Positions 23,930 through 34,009 of a stretch of 64,000 nt of DNA are shown one piece after another. A program made the translations under genes and the position numbers. Under the pieces are notes generated by a model that did no database searches, was not told the origin of the DNA, and was given only the letters and a program-made list of their open reading frames with translations. How positions within the stretch are numbered: position 1 is the first letter of the stretch; every line of letters starts with the position of its first letter. Origin of the DNA: Timema cristinae (taxonomy: Eukaryota > Arthropoda > Insecta > Phasmatodea > Timematidae); contig JBCFYV010000001.1 in the NCBI GenBank assembly GCA_039000515.1, positions 17,461,928 to 17,525,927 on the forward strand. Reading direction: 5' to 3'.

Positions 23930-24223
23930 TTCATTGAAAAAGCTCATGGAATGAGGAAGTAAGATTATAGAATTCAGGAGAAATAAGTATTTGTTTGGAA
24001 GGAAAATGGGGAAAATATTTAGGAAAAATCAGCTACATTACACCTAAACAGGATTCCCGATAGGACCTCTCAAGTTACATGTAAACTAGTTTAGATAAAC
24101 CTGAAATTTAGGCTGTGTGCCCATTAAAGTGAATAGTTAGTCTAATTAATAAAAGGAGTATCTATATGGATAGTTATGGGAAATCTGTTTTTTTAAAGTA
24201 AGGTTATTTAGATCACGCCTACT

Positions 24224-24476
24224 TCCGTGGCCAAATGGTCTAAGGCGTCACTCACTTGTTAAATTATTTTGTTGTTGATGGGGCGATCAGGGTTAGAAGC
24301 GTGGACAGGTCTAATGAGGGTGGTTTTTCCTAAATGGTTTTCCAATCTACTTTCTCGCAAATGTGGTTAGATAACGTCTAAAATGCTTCCTCTCATCCCT
24401 ATCCCATTAGATTAACGATCATATTTGCTTACACCCTGAACACGTAGTAAGTAAAGGTGATAAAAATCAAAATAAA
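24224..24476 (+). mobile_element. SINE type C, diverged
   Basis: CTACTTCCGTGGCCAAATGG, then TCTAAGGCGTCACTCAC head, TAAATGGTTTTCCAATCTAC body, CCTGAACACGTAGTAAG tail. Confidence 0.78.
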
Positions 24477-24500
24477 GTTATTTATAGGCATATATATGTA

Positions 24501-24628
24501 TGTATACTTGGCAAATATAATCGGTCATACTCCAAGTAAATATATACTTGGCAAACATAATCGATCATCCTCCAACTAAATATATACTTGGCAAACATAA
24601 TCGATCATCCTCCAACTAAATATATAAT
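24501..24628. repeat. 40-bp tandem repeat, three copies
   Basis: Units at 24501-24540, 24541-24580 and 24581-24620 share ATACTTGGCAAA(C/T)ATAATCG and TCATCCTCCAACTAA; the last two are identical. Confidence 0.9.
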
Positions 24629-24929
24629 TACTTTGTTGCTTATAGTAATATTTAATTCTTCATTGCATTTAACTTGGTTTTAGAGCTCGTACAATAGGCC
24701 TACATAGCCTATATTCAGAAAATTAATTCTGAACTTTATGAATTTTAGTTCAAAGATAAGTTCAGGTTTAGTTTTGCCAATTTTAGAATGTTAAAGTTAT
24801 GAAAGTAAGCAAAAGCTAAAACAAAAAAACAAAAAAGCTGATTTTTCTAGAGGTATAAATTTTCAACTGACATAAGCTCAAAATAGCGTTTTTGTAGCTA
24901 TCTCGCTTTATAACTAGACGTTTGATTCA

Positions 24930-25185
24930 CAAGTACAGTTTAAACTAACTCTGCTTATCCAGGCAACACTCCACGACACGACACTGTCAATGAGTGTTCT
25001 AATGAGTGATGAGAACAATTCACAGATACAGTTTAAACTAACTCTGCTTAACCTGGCAACACTCCTCGACACGACACTATCAATGAATGTTCTACTGAGT
25101 GATGATAACAATTCGCAGGTACAGTTTAAACTAACTCTGCTTACCCTGGCAACACTTCACGAAACGACAGGACATGAAGTGCACG
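24930..25185. repeat. About 87-bp tandem repeat, three copies
   Basis: ACAGTTTAAACTAACTCTGC, GGCAACACTCCACGACACGA and GAATGTTCTACTGAGTGATG recur at about 24935, 25025 and 25118. A single related unit is at 16513-16615. Confidence 0.88.
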
Positions 25186-25199
25186 AGGAATTAACTAGA

Positions 25200-26235
25200 A
25201 TGTAACTTTTAAGATGGGGCCCATAGTGTAACTTATCAAGGTAAAACTGATATGCTACATTTCATAGTAAATTAAGTGTGAATCTTTATATCATTATATT
25301 AATTCTTGCAAGTGGGATTTTGAAACGGTCGGTATGAAAAATCCCTTGTTTCTGTGCATTTTCCAAAGAATTCTTATAAACGCCATCTTATGTTTGCGTG
25401 TACCTGAAATTACCCACCCATTTCCACCCTTATACTGCTCGTCATTCAATTAGACCGCTAAAAATAGTATCCATTCAAAAGTCTCGGGTATGGCATTCTG
25501 ATGATGGGCAAGTTGGCCCTTATTAACCTCTCTTGATTGGATTATTTTCTCATTAGCCAAAGTGTATGAAAAAGCTTATCTCTCTTTATATAGATATGTA
25601 TAGCTACACAAAGAAAATATCAAACAACATTGGGGGTGGTTATAAAACTAATGTCCTCTCTTAATAGATTCAATTTGAATGAAGAATGTTTTTAGTAGTT
25701 ACCTCTTCTGCATCTTTGCTCCTTTTAACTCTTTCTATCATTTACCTGTCCTTCCTTTTTGGTGTTCGTTTGTGTCTAACTAAATCTCATTTATCAAACG
25801 TGTCAGTTCGGATGGGAAAGAAAACTGTTTTAAGTTGTGGTGTTGGGGGGGGGGGGGGGAGATAAAGGGGTGGCGGGAAATAAAAAGGAAAAGGTCCGTC
25901 TGCAAGCGATCTAAGAAATGCCTTGGCAATTAAATATAAGACTTGTCGACTTTTACGTAATTACAACGATGCGTATCGTTAGGGGAAGTCCACCTCACTG
26001 GTCGCTTAATTGAAGGGAAGAGACAATCCAGTGGATTCGAGTTTTTACCGTAAAAAACAAAAAAACAGGAAGCATCCGTTTATAAGTCTGGTTCCATGTC
26101 GGAGTTCATTTGTTCTTAGATTCATTTCAAGGGAGTAATTCAAATAAAGGGCGCCAACTTTGCGTAGAAAAAAAAAATCCTCATTATTCGGAGGTTCTTA
26201 ACGACTTTGACTACTTGGGAATTTTAAAGATTTTT
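25200..26235. other. Non-coding DNA
   Basis: No repeat family match. The G homopolymer at 25847-25859 is the only notable feature. Confidence 0.5.
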
Positions 26236-26237
26236 TT

Positions 26238-26475
26238 TTTTAGCACGTCTTACTAACCGTTTGGAATATACCATTATGTAATGACTGTACTTGTGCTTTT
26301 AGGAATCAGGAAAGTTATATTTTAAGGAAGCGTACCCGCATTTGTATGGATGGATATTGTAAAACAATTTTAGAAAAACCACCCTCAGCACATCCGGCTG
26401 AGATTTGAACAGTTTAGTCTACTGTTAGAGTGCCGCCTTGGACCATTCGACCACCAAAGTGAGTAATAATAATAA
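26238..26475 (-). mobile_element. SINE type C
   Basis: The left end has the tail (TAGCACGTCTTACTAACCG); the right end has the reverse-strand head ACTTTGGTGGTCGAATGGTC. An unexpected (TAA)n tract follows the head at 26464-26490. Confidence 0.78.
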
Positions 26476-26608
26476 TAATAATAATAATAGCACAGTGAAA
26501 TGCTATAAATGTTCACAAAAAATGTATATTACTTGTATTTAGGCCTGTCTATGAGAGGCTGATATCAATGTTACCCAAACTAAGAGAACCAAATCTTTAA
26601 TTTGTTCA

Positions 26609-27228
26609 TGAACCGTTTCGGTGGCCATCTGGTCTAACGCGCTACTCTTGCAGTAGACTAGACCACCGATGATGGGAGATCAAACTTCAAATCTCAGTAG
26701 GGCGTAGTGAGTTTTTTTTGTTTTTTTTTTCAAAATAATTTACCATCGTCCCTCCACGCAAATGTTGATATAATTCTTATGAATTTAACATTCCTAATCC
26801 TTAAGGTGCGGCAGAAGGGCGCACAAGTAATTTTACAGTTTTTATAGCATTACAATTTTTTGACCAAAATAAATCAAGTATTTCTCCAGTAGCAACATAG
26901 AGTTTAGTTTTCTGCACATTCTGATAATAACAGATCTTGAATATCTGTCAAGAATGTCCTGGAAAGTTGTCAAAACATTTTAAATAAGAGAAAAAGTTTT
27001 GACAACATTTCAGGACATCCTTGACAGATATTCAAGATCTGTTGATATTAGCATGTGCAGAAAACTAATCTCTATGTTGCTACTGGAGGGATATTTGATT
27101 AATTTTTGCCCAAAAATTTATATTCTATAAAAACTGAAAAATACTTGCACTCCCTTCTGCCGCACCTTAAGATCATTAACATAATTAGTACATAGTTTGA
27201 ACTCGTAGTAAGACGCAATGCTGAAATA
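26609..27228 (+). mobile_element. SINE type C split by a TTAA MITE
   Basis: 5' part 26609-26800: CCGTTTCGGTGGCCATCTGG head with A box, ending at CATTCCTAATCC. 3' part 27171-27228: GATCATTAACATAATTAGTAC, then GAACTCGTAGTAAGACGC. Removing one TTAA and the MITE restores normal SINE order. Confidence 0.88.
26801..27170. mobile_element. TTAA fold-back MITE, subfamily 1, inserted in a type-C SINE
   Basis: A clean copy: TTAAGGTGCGGCAGAAGGG at the left and its inverted form CCCTTCTGCCGCACCTTAA at the right. The whole 370 bp folds back, with the two ATCTTGAATATCTGTCAAG / TTGACAGATATTCAAGAT arms around AAAAGTTTTGACAAC. It splits a SINE whose 5' part ends at 26800 and whose 3' part resumes at 27171. 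TTAA duplication suggests piggyBac- or Kolobok-type mobilisation, which is an inference from target choice only. Confidence 0.9.
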
Positions 27229-27394
27229 AATGGTTCCTAAGTCTTGGGTGTATTATTTTCTAATGAAGTCACAAAGGCATTCATATTAGGCTGTTGTTGG
27301 ATCCTTTCTTAAAAGATGGGAATATTTTGCGATTATAGATGGGCTAGATACTCATGTTGCTCATCGGATTTAAACTGACGTAAACATGGATATA

Positions 27395-27864
27395 TCTATA
27401 CTTATAAAATAACATATCCTGACTGACTGACTGATTCATCATCGCCGAGCGCAAACTATCAAGGCTACAAGCATGAAATTCGGACTGTATATTAATTTTG
27501 TTATGTAGGCACCCACTAAGAAAGGATTTTAGAAAATTCCACCCCAAAGGGGTCAAAATAGGGGATGATAATATGTATGAAAGTCCGTCATTTTGAAAGT
27601 TACATAAACAAAATTTTGTATTTCGGTTATTGACGTAAAACAAATAAATACGTGTTTCAGGAATTTTGGAAATTTTATTTAATAAGGGATGAAAAAGGGG
27701 GTGAAAGTTTGTATCGGACTTGCATTATTTTTGATCTGAGGTCAAGTTATGGTCGTCAACGTAACGTAATATTTTAAATTAATCTGTAAATACATATGTA
27801 TATTTTCGTATTTGTATATAATCAACTTCCACGCGAGCAAAGCCGCGGGCAACAGCTATCTAGT
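27395..27864 (+). mobile_element. Non-autonomous Helitron, 470 bp
   Basis: It starts TCTATACTTATAAAATA and contains CTGACTGACTGACTGATTCATC, a GAAATTCGGACTGT block and GGCACCCACTAAGAAAGGAT. It ends CGCGAGCAAAGCCGCGGGC then AACAGCTATCTAG. The 3' end is CTAG preceded by a short CGCG..CGCG hairpin, and the flanks are A on the left (27394) and T on the right (27865), as for A^T insertion. This end structure closely resembles Helitrons common in insects. It codes for nothing. Confidence 0.85.
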
Positions 27865-27918
27865 ATGGTATATGGTATGGCAAGTGCACGCCCAATGGGT
27901 GTTCTGATCCTCATGAAT

Positions 27919-28378
27919 TTATTTACTACTCAAGATATGAATGTTAGGGTCCAAAACTGGCTTGACGAATCTTAAGACACCAATAAAGAAGTCATTTTGA
28001 GGCTTGTAATTTGTACACACCGACAATATATAGTTGAATTTGTTCAAGTGGTCTCCTAAAACGTAGTAAACACTCATAAAATCAATCACAAGGTAATCAG
28101 ACCAAGAGATTATTCCTTCGACACTCATTTCCGAATATTTCTGAGAATTTATAACGATTGTATTTGTAAAGAGATAAGCCATTTCTTTCGAGTCCATTAG
28201 AGTCAAACCTAAATACTGTCATTCGGTTCAGTCTCACTTTCTTTGATGCAAACAAATGATGTATCATTTTGTCTGTAGCCTGCCTTCAAAGCAGCATCCA
28301 TAGATACTTCAATGAATTTATTCGGGTTTAGCCTGAATTTATACAAAACATCTACTATATTTATAATCAAAAACATTT
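27919..28378 (-). pseudogene. Possible decayed coding sequence, unknown protein
   Basis: The reverse strand has protein-like sequence in three consecutive frames. From 28378: IVDVLYKFRLNPNKFIEVSM, then DAALKAGYRQND, ending at TAG. An overlapping frame reads FRFDSNGLERNGLSLYKYN then RYKFSEIFGNE. A third from 28206 holds 95 codons (SKEMAYLFTNT, WSDYLVIDFMSVYYVLGDHL, then NDFFIGVLRFVKPVL). I do not recognise the family. The spread across frames suggests a frameshifted relic; an acceptor-like TATTTAG before the last frame leaves an exon possible. Confidence 0.35.
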
Positions 28379-28548
28379 AGTAACATAACGAAAATTCATA
28401 AATATATATCTTAGTCAAATGTCAAAAAATACATTTGCTAAAATCATCTTTTACCACTCCATGTGAATACAAACAAACCAAATCAACTCTAAAATTAGGT
28501 GATCGTGTATATTTCCTGTAATTTATATTTGCGTTTCAATTTGAAATA

Positions 28549-28612
28549 ACTCACTTTAGTGGCTGCATGGTCTGAGGTGTCATCCTTCCAATAAACTGGT
28601 TCTCATAACTTT
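28549..28612 (+). repeat. SINE type C head fragment
   Basis: ACTCACTTTAGTGGCTGCATGG then TCTGAGGTGTCATCC; the rest is missing. Confidence 0.55.
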
Positions 28613-28821
28613 TGAAATGCAAATAGCATGATTACAAATTAAAATTATAACACAAATAAAGTTTTTTATTTTTCGTATTTATTATTATTGATCAATTTTC
28701 AAGTTTAAACAATTTGCGCACCTTATGAATGGATCCTCTACAATTTCACCAAATTGCATCTTTCTATTTCATTTAAAAGTACTGAAAATTCTTTGGACAG
28801 ATATACAAACATATATAATAC

Positions 28822-28872
28822 ATTTCTGAAAATTGAAAAATGACACCTTGACATTTTTCAATTTTCAGAAAT
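28822..28872. repeat. Perfect 21-bp hairpin
   Basis: The stem 28822-28842 (ATTTCTGAAAATTGAAAAAT then G) pairs perfectly with 28852-28872 around a 9-base loop ACACCTTGA. Flanks continue to pair only weakly, so it may be a small MITE core rather than a microRNA precursor. Confidence 0.8.
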
Positions 28873-29343
28873 TGTATCTATATGGAGAATTCCTCTCTAA
28901 AATCACAATGATAGCTTCGGATATTTGATTCTTAATATATTATATAGATGCCATTAAGCTTTCATAACTAAAGATGTTTGTATTTTCTGTGACAAACCGG
29001 ACGTTTATTCTGCGTGACTAGCAATCCGGTGGAGTCATAAACAATTTGAGTTATAAACATCACTTCTAAGGATTTCAATCAAAATCGATACATCGATAAA
29101 GTCTATTCTTACTACTATTTAAATAATAGGTAGTCGACTTTAATATCATGATTTTCAATAACTCAATTCTTATTTTTCAAATCCCAGTAAATTAAGGATA
29201 TAATATTCAAACGAAAAAAACAGTATGCTGAATAGTTATTTTATTGTAATCATCATTAGTTATTTCGCCGTATCATTTTGATATCGCAAAATTGTAAACT
29301 TACTCAGAATGAGCTTTGTGTTCGAGTGATCATGAGTAATTAA

Positions 29344-29512
29344 ATTATTATTAGCACCTTGTCTTAATACCCATTCTGGTTATACGCACTTACGCTAATG
29401 TGTAATGGTTGGGTGATTGTGAGATGAAATGGAGGACCTACAGTTTAACGTAGGATCCGAACCACGGTGGAGGCCTGGAATTACACACTTTCACAAGTTG
29501 TGATTAATACGA
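29344..29512 (-). mobile_element. SINE type A, 5'-truncated
   Basis: The tail and body match the family up to the AATCACAACTTGTGAA block; the tRNA-like head is absent. It ends shortly before the nested MITE/transposon block. Confidence 0.85.
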
Positions 29513-29764
29513 GTAATTAAAACATGGTCAATTTTTATAACATATAATTTTTACATTTTTTAATCCCAAACATGATATGGCAAATAAATAAACAACGTAT
29601 TTTTATTGTGAGATTGGATGCAGGAAAATAATTGAAATTGTAAATTTCGATAAAAGTGGGATGAAGGGAACACGAATTAGGGGCAGTGTGTTTGAAGTTT
29701 TAGAGGAAATATATATTTTGGTCAAAACAATTAAAATATTTCTAAAAAAAATATATATATATAT

Positions 29765-29795
29765 GGACTGTTCAGAAGCCAAGTAGTGTAAGTCA
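29765..29795 (+). repeat. Left terminal inverted repeat of the DUF7869-type transposon
   Basis: 31 bp beginning GGACTGTTC and ending GTGTAAGTCA. It matches the reverse complement of 32891-32921 with a single T/C difference at position 5. The AT dinucleotide flank lets the match extend trivially outward. Confidence 0.93.
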
Positions 29796-29941
29796 TTTTT
29801 TTAAAATTTGACTTAACATCATAGAGCAATTCATTTTCAATCTTTATTTTCAGTGGTTAAAAGATTTAAGTCAATAGTTATAAAATGTCTTGATAGATGG
29901 CAGTACTTTGTATGATCACTGAAATAAAGCAATTACTATTC

Positions 29942-29963
29942 TGAAGCCAAACAGTGTAAGTCA
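29942..29963 (+). repeat. Subterminal repeat of the terminal motif
   Basis: TGAAGCCAAACAGTGTAAG followed by TCA repeats the inner 20 or so bases of the terminal repeat in the same orientation, about 150 bp inside the left end. Such subterminal copies commonly serve as extra transposase-binding sites; that role is inferred here. Confidence 0.75.
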
Positions 29964-30068
29964 ATTAACTGCAAAGACATTTTATTTTGTCACTTTGTCT
30001 ACAGTGTTATTAGTGTTTGTTTATGTTTTTATCTCATGTATAATACCTTTTATTCAATAATTAAGGAC

Positions 30069-32589
30069 ATGATGGAAGCAACTAATAATATCACAGCTTC
30101 AGAATCTGATTTTAGTGTCAGTTTATCTGAATATAATGCCTCTAATGTTGAGACATCAGATAGTTCAGATTACTCTAGTAAGTATAACATATCACATATT
30201 GTTTAAATTAATATAGAAATCATTCTTTGAGTTGTTGATACATAAAATAAGAAGCTATAATGTTTATTATTGTAATATATTTTCTTGTTCTATGATTTTG
30301 CAGTAGAAGTACAACCAAAAAGAAAGCTATCTAGAAAGGGAAATATTGATAGAAATGCTAAACCTCCAAAGCATTCAAGTGAGTTATACAAAAATATTAT
30401 GTGAAATTTTATTTATTGTGGTTTTGAATTTGTACTACTTTTATGGTTGATTTTAAATTATTATTTAAAATTAACGGTTTTAATCACAGGCATATAAGTC
30501 AGTGCTGCACCAGCACATGACTTAATATTTTTTTTTAATATTGAATCTAATTTAATCTTAGTACAAGCCTAATTTTTATAAAAGCAATAAAACTAATATT
30601 TTTATTTTGTGAATATGTGCAGATGTTGCTATAGAGCCAATAAAGGATGATGTCAACCTTCCACACCAAGGAAAAAGTTTAGGTGTTAATATTGAATCTT
30701 CCCTACCTATAGTTCAAAATGAACAAGAAACTATTATCATAACAGATGACTTCCAAGAAAAACCTAGGGGAAGAAAAAGAGTGAAGAATGTACAAGAATG
30801 GAAAAGAGTAGTTAATACAAGGCGAAGAACAGCAGGTTTGAGTTATAGTACAAGGTCAGGTAGGAAAATTAAAGCAAAACATTTCAACAATGCTGATTGC
30901 CATTGCAGACGTGGATGTTTTAATAATGTCACTAAAGAAAATCGCGAGAAAATATTTTGTTCATTTTTAAAGTTGGATGATCATGTGACACAAAATATTT
31001 ATTTGCGAGACCTTGTACAGAGTAGTAAAGTCTCACAACGACGCTCTAGAGATAAGTCTAGGGAGCCGAAATCTATGAGTCTTAAATACTATTTAAGAAT
31101 AGAAAATGAATCAATACAATTATGCAAGAAGTTTTTTATTGAAACATTTCAAGTTAGTGATGGTAGGTTGTACAAGGCTTGTTCAAAAGTTTAAATAAAT
31201 GCTGTACTTGATACACAGGGGCATAAAGAGCCCAGTAATAAATTAGACACAACTGATGTAGAAGAACACATAAACTCATTCCCAAAGTTTACTAGTCACT
31301 ACACAAGGACCCAAAATCCTAATAGAAAATACCTGCACCCTGACCTAACAATAAGAAAAATGTTTGAGCTGTATGTACAGAAATGTAAACTAATAAACCA
31401 TCAACCCGTAAAAGAAAAAATGTATTACCATATTTTTTCTACAAAATTTAATTTACATTTTAAGCCCCCACAAAAAGACACGTGTCAACAATGTGATGCC
31501 TTTCAAATCATTATTCAATACGGAGATTCCGATGAAGAAAAGATTAAAGCAAAACTAGATAAAGAGCTACATCTCCGCAAAGCAGAACAGGCTCGAGAAA
31601 TGCTGAGACTAGATGCAAGCAAATCTAACAACGAAAATTATGTATGCACTTTTGATTTGCAGAAAGCTTTACCCTTTCCTAAATTGAGCACTTCAACTGC
31701 ATATTACAAAACAAATTTATATGTTTACAATTTAGGAATCCATGATTTCAACAACAATACCGGATTTATGTATATGTGGGATGAAACGGAAGGATCCCGT
31801 GGATCTCAAGAAATATCGTCATGTGTTGTAAAACATTTTCAACAACATGCTAAGGAACACACTCACATTGTTGTGTATACAGATTGCTGTCCAGGACAAA
31901 ACAGAAACATTAAAATGGCACTAGCATTGATGAAATTTGTTCAAGATCCTAATACAAGGACTGAAAAGATTGACCATAAATTTATGGTTTCAGGTCATAG
32001 CTATTTGCCTAATGATGCAGATTTTGCAATAATAGAGTCAAAGGCAAAGCAGCGACAGCACATTTTTTGTCCACAAGATTGGATGGACATCGCAGCAACT
32101 TCCAAAAAAAGAAAATCATTTGTCATTGTAAAAATGGAAAGGAATGAGTTTAGGTCTACCAAACAGTTGGAAGAGAAAATAACAAACAGGAAGAAGACAA
32201 TAGACGGCCATCAGGTAAATTGGCTTAAAATCAGATGGCTACAATTAAGGAAGGACTCACCATACACATTGTATGTTAAAGAAACCCTAAATGAAGATAT
32301 GCCATTCTTTCAAATTGACATTGCCAAATCAGGTCGTGGAGTAAAACCAAATATTTTTAATGTCAAACAAGAAATAATGTATCCTCTACCAAGACCTGTA
32401 TTTCTAAAAAAGAAACAGGATATATTGGATCTTCTGAAATATATTCCACCTGTTCATCACGCATATTATCGTGCATTGCCATGTGTTCCGAATGCTAGTA
32501 CACGAGGGAATAAAAATGTTAGTTTTACAAAAGCGGTTATTGATGGTGATGATGATGATGATGATGGATACCAATTTCATTTGGAATAA
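30069..32589 (+). pseudogene. Three-exon DUF7869-type transposase gene with one in-frame stop
   Basis: Proposed exons are 30069-30177, 30304-30378 and 30623-32589. Introns 30178-30303 (GTAAGT...TTGCAG) and 30379-30622 (GTGAGT...GTGCAG) are both phase 1 and join in frame. The joined frame is 717 codons, broken only by TAA at 31192-31194 (codon 252). Reading on in the same frame gives continuous family-like protein. Visible features: an acidic, serine-rich N-terminus; a basic stretch with RGRKR near residues 109-114; a Cys cluster CHCRRGC (about 154-160); CQQC (about 349-352); then an RNase H-like core with FDLQKALPFPKL (D about 406), YTDCCPGQNRN (D about 482) and PNDADFAIIE (D528/E533), a plausible DDD/E triad. 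A poly-Asp run precedes the C-terminus. The resemblance to proteins listed as DUF7869 is from memory. The role, cutting and joining of the element's ends in the nucleus, is inferred from the flanking repeats. The single stop could be a mutation, a sequencing error or a readthrough site. Confidence 0.85.
31192..31194 (+). other. In-frame TAA interrupting the transposase
   Basis: It lies between residues KACSKV and INAVLDTQGHKE of the same frame. The following DTQGHK segment and the SFPKFTSHYTR segment fit the expected family order, so one substitution is simpler than a missing intron. No good GT/AG pair removes the stop while keeping the frame, though I checked only by eye. Confidence 0.8.
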
Positions 32590-32685
32590 ACACCTTGTTT
32601 TTAAAAACACGCAATATAGACAAATAATCTGTTACACGAAAGGAAATTATCTTAAGTCATGTATTTTAAGTGTATAATTTTTCTG

Positions 32686-32705
32686 TGGACAAACAGTGTA
32701 AGTCA
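32686..32705 (+). repeat. Subterminal repeat near the right end
   Basis: ACAAACAGTGTAAGTCA matches the left subterminal copy in direct orientation, about 190 bp inside the right end and just after the transposase stop codon. It is therefore inverted relative to the right terminal repeat, an asymmetry between the two ends. Confidence 0.7.
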
Positions 32706-32890
32706 ATATATTTTTGAATTGATAATGATAAAAATGTGAAATATGTCTTTGTATCTTTAATTTTGTATGTAACTATATTAATATAAAGCATTATCAAACA
32801 TACGTGGTTAAAAAAATAGTGAGTATAAATGTAGTTTTTTTCCAATTTAGTATCTAGTAAATCACCCTCTAACTCAAAACTTACATATTC

Positions 32891-32921
32891 TGACTTACAC
32901 TACTTGGCTTCTGAACGGTCC
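32891..32921 (-). repeat. Right terminal inverted repeat of the DUF7869-type transposon
   Basis: 31 bp, the inverted partner of 29765-29795. It is followed directly by ATATATAT. High identity between the ends suggests the copy is not very old. Confidence 0.93.
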
Positions 32922-32930
32922 ATATATATC

Positions 32931-32968
<38 letters not shown>

Positions 32969-33252
32969 TCGAGATATATTCAGTAATTGTTTATATCAAC
33001 GCGAGAATAAGATTAAACTTTATTATATATTAAAATTTAATTTCCTGGAATTTAATGACATCTTTTTCTCTTAATTTAATAAGTGTGTTAGATAATGCGA
33101 CCATTCTCATGACAGATATTCAACAAATGTTGATACCATCGTGTGAATAAAATTAAACTCTTATGTTTCTACAGGAGCAGCGTTTAATTTATTTTGGCCG
33201 AAATTTCCAAAAACCCCGCCCTTTACTCGTGTTTCCTACACTCCCACCTTAA

Positions 33253-34009
33253 GAATTTGGAATCAAGAATCGAAAATTTGAGCTTAACAATTTAAAGAAT
33301 CGCAATATTGAAAAACAAGAATTTTGGCGTCTCCAAATTCAATATTTTTTTAAAAATATGGTAATTTACCTCGTCTAATTTATGAAAACTTTTACAAACC
33401 ATTTAATTTATTGTCTAAGAATAATAACCTCAACTAGTGATAGTATCATATAAAATGAACTATTCACAATACTCTTATATTTCTCGGAAAAACGATCACT
33501 TTAACATCAATCAATACACTCAATCCCATTACGGAATTCCTTTAGCCCCCACCCCACCCCCTTTTCCTTTCCCATGCTTACTTGCGACCAAAAACTCGAA
33601 CGAACTACATATCTGTGACGTAACTCAACCTTCATATTCTATATTCTATCCTACAGACACGAATATATTCCCAAGCTATGTCTCGGAAATTTCATCACGC
33701 AACGTCTAGGTCTGGTGGAATACCAGTTTTTTTTTTTTCTCTCTCTTCTCCCCTCCCCGTCAATCTTATTCATATTACGTTCGAGACATTTGTTTTATTC
33801 GCTATCTAAAAAAAAAACACACAATAGAAATGAAAAACCACAAACGATCAAAGAAGTAGTTTAATGCTTTGAAGAAAATCAGAAAGGAAAATATTCTATA
33901 TTTAAAAAAAAAAAAGACAAAAGAAAAAGTGTTTATTGGTTGGGTTAGTCATATCGGTAAAACTGACAATGACTTTTGTTTTCTTTGTACCACGTGAGGA
34001 ATGGATATT
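33253..34009. other. Non-coding DNA
   Basis: A GAATTTGG/CCAAATTC-rich stretch (33253-33370) resembles 8920-9050 in composition. Otherwise nothing. The 90-codon frame near 33437 shows no motif. Confidence 0.45.

Larger units (their letters stand above)
29765..32921 (+). mobile_element. Complete cut-and-paste DNA transposon with 31-bp terminal inverted repeats (DUF7869-type; Sola-like is only a tentative superfamily)
   Basis: The left end (29765-29795, starting GGACTGTTCAGAAG) and the right end (32891-32921, ending CTTCTGAACGGTCC) are inverted copies of each other, with one difference in 31 bp. The element is 3157 bp long and holds one spliced transposase gene in the forward direction. Both ends abut ATAT, fitting a 4-bp AT-rich target duplication, but the flanks are an AT microsatellite so the exact duplication is ambiguous. 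The terminal motif recurs inside both ends (29942-29963 and 32691-32705). The element lies inside a fold-back MITE (29651-33252). The superfamily name is my inference from transposase style and the 4-bp target; the boundaries are read directly. Confidence 0.9.
29651..33252. mobile_element. TTAA fold-back MITE (subfamily 2), split by the DUF7869-type transposon
   Basis: The left piece 29651-29764 (GTGGGATGAAGGGAAC, then AATTAGGGGCAGTG) and right piece 32922-33252 (ending CACTCCCACC then TTAA) together make about 445 bp. They match the other copies of this family, including the core TGACAGATATTCAACAA and the TTTTGGCC motif. The left TTAA has decayed to TAAA; the right is intact at 33249-33252. 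The transposon entered an AT-rich tract in the left half. Confidence 0.8.

Noticed and set aside
26460..26490. CRISPR-like or spacer-containing repeats around TAA tracts
   Set aside because: These are SINE tails and microsatellites in an animal-type genome; no spaced repeats of constant length exist.
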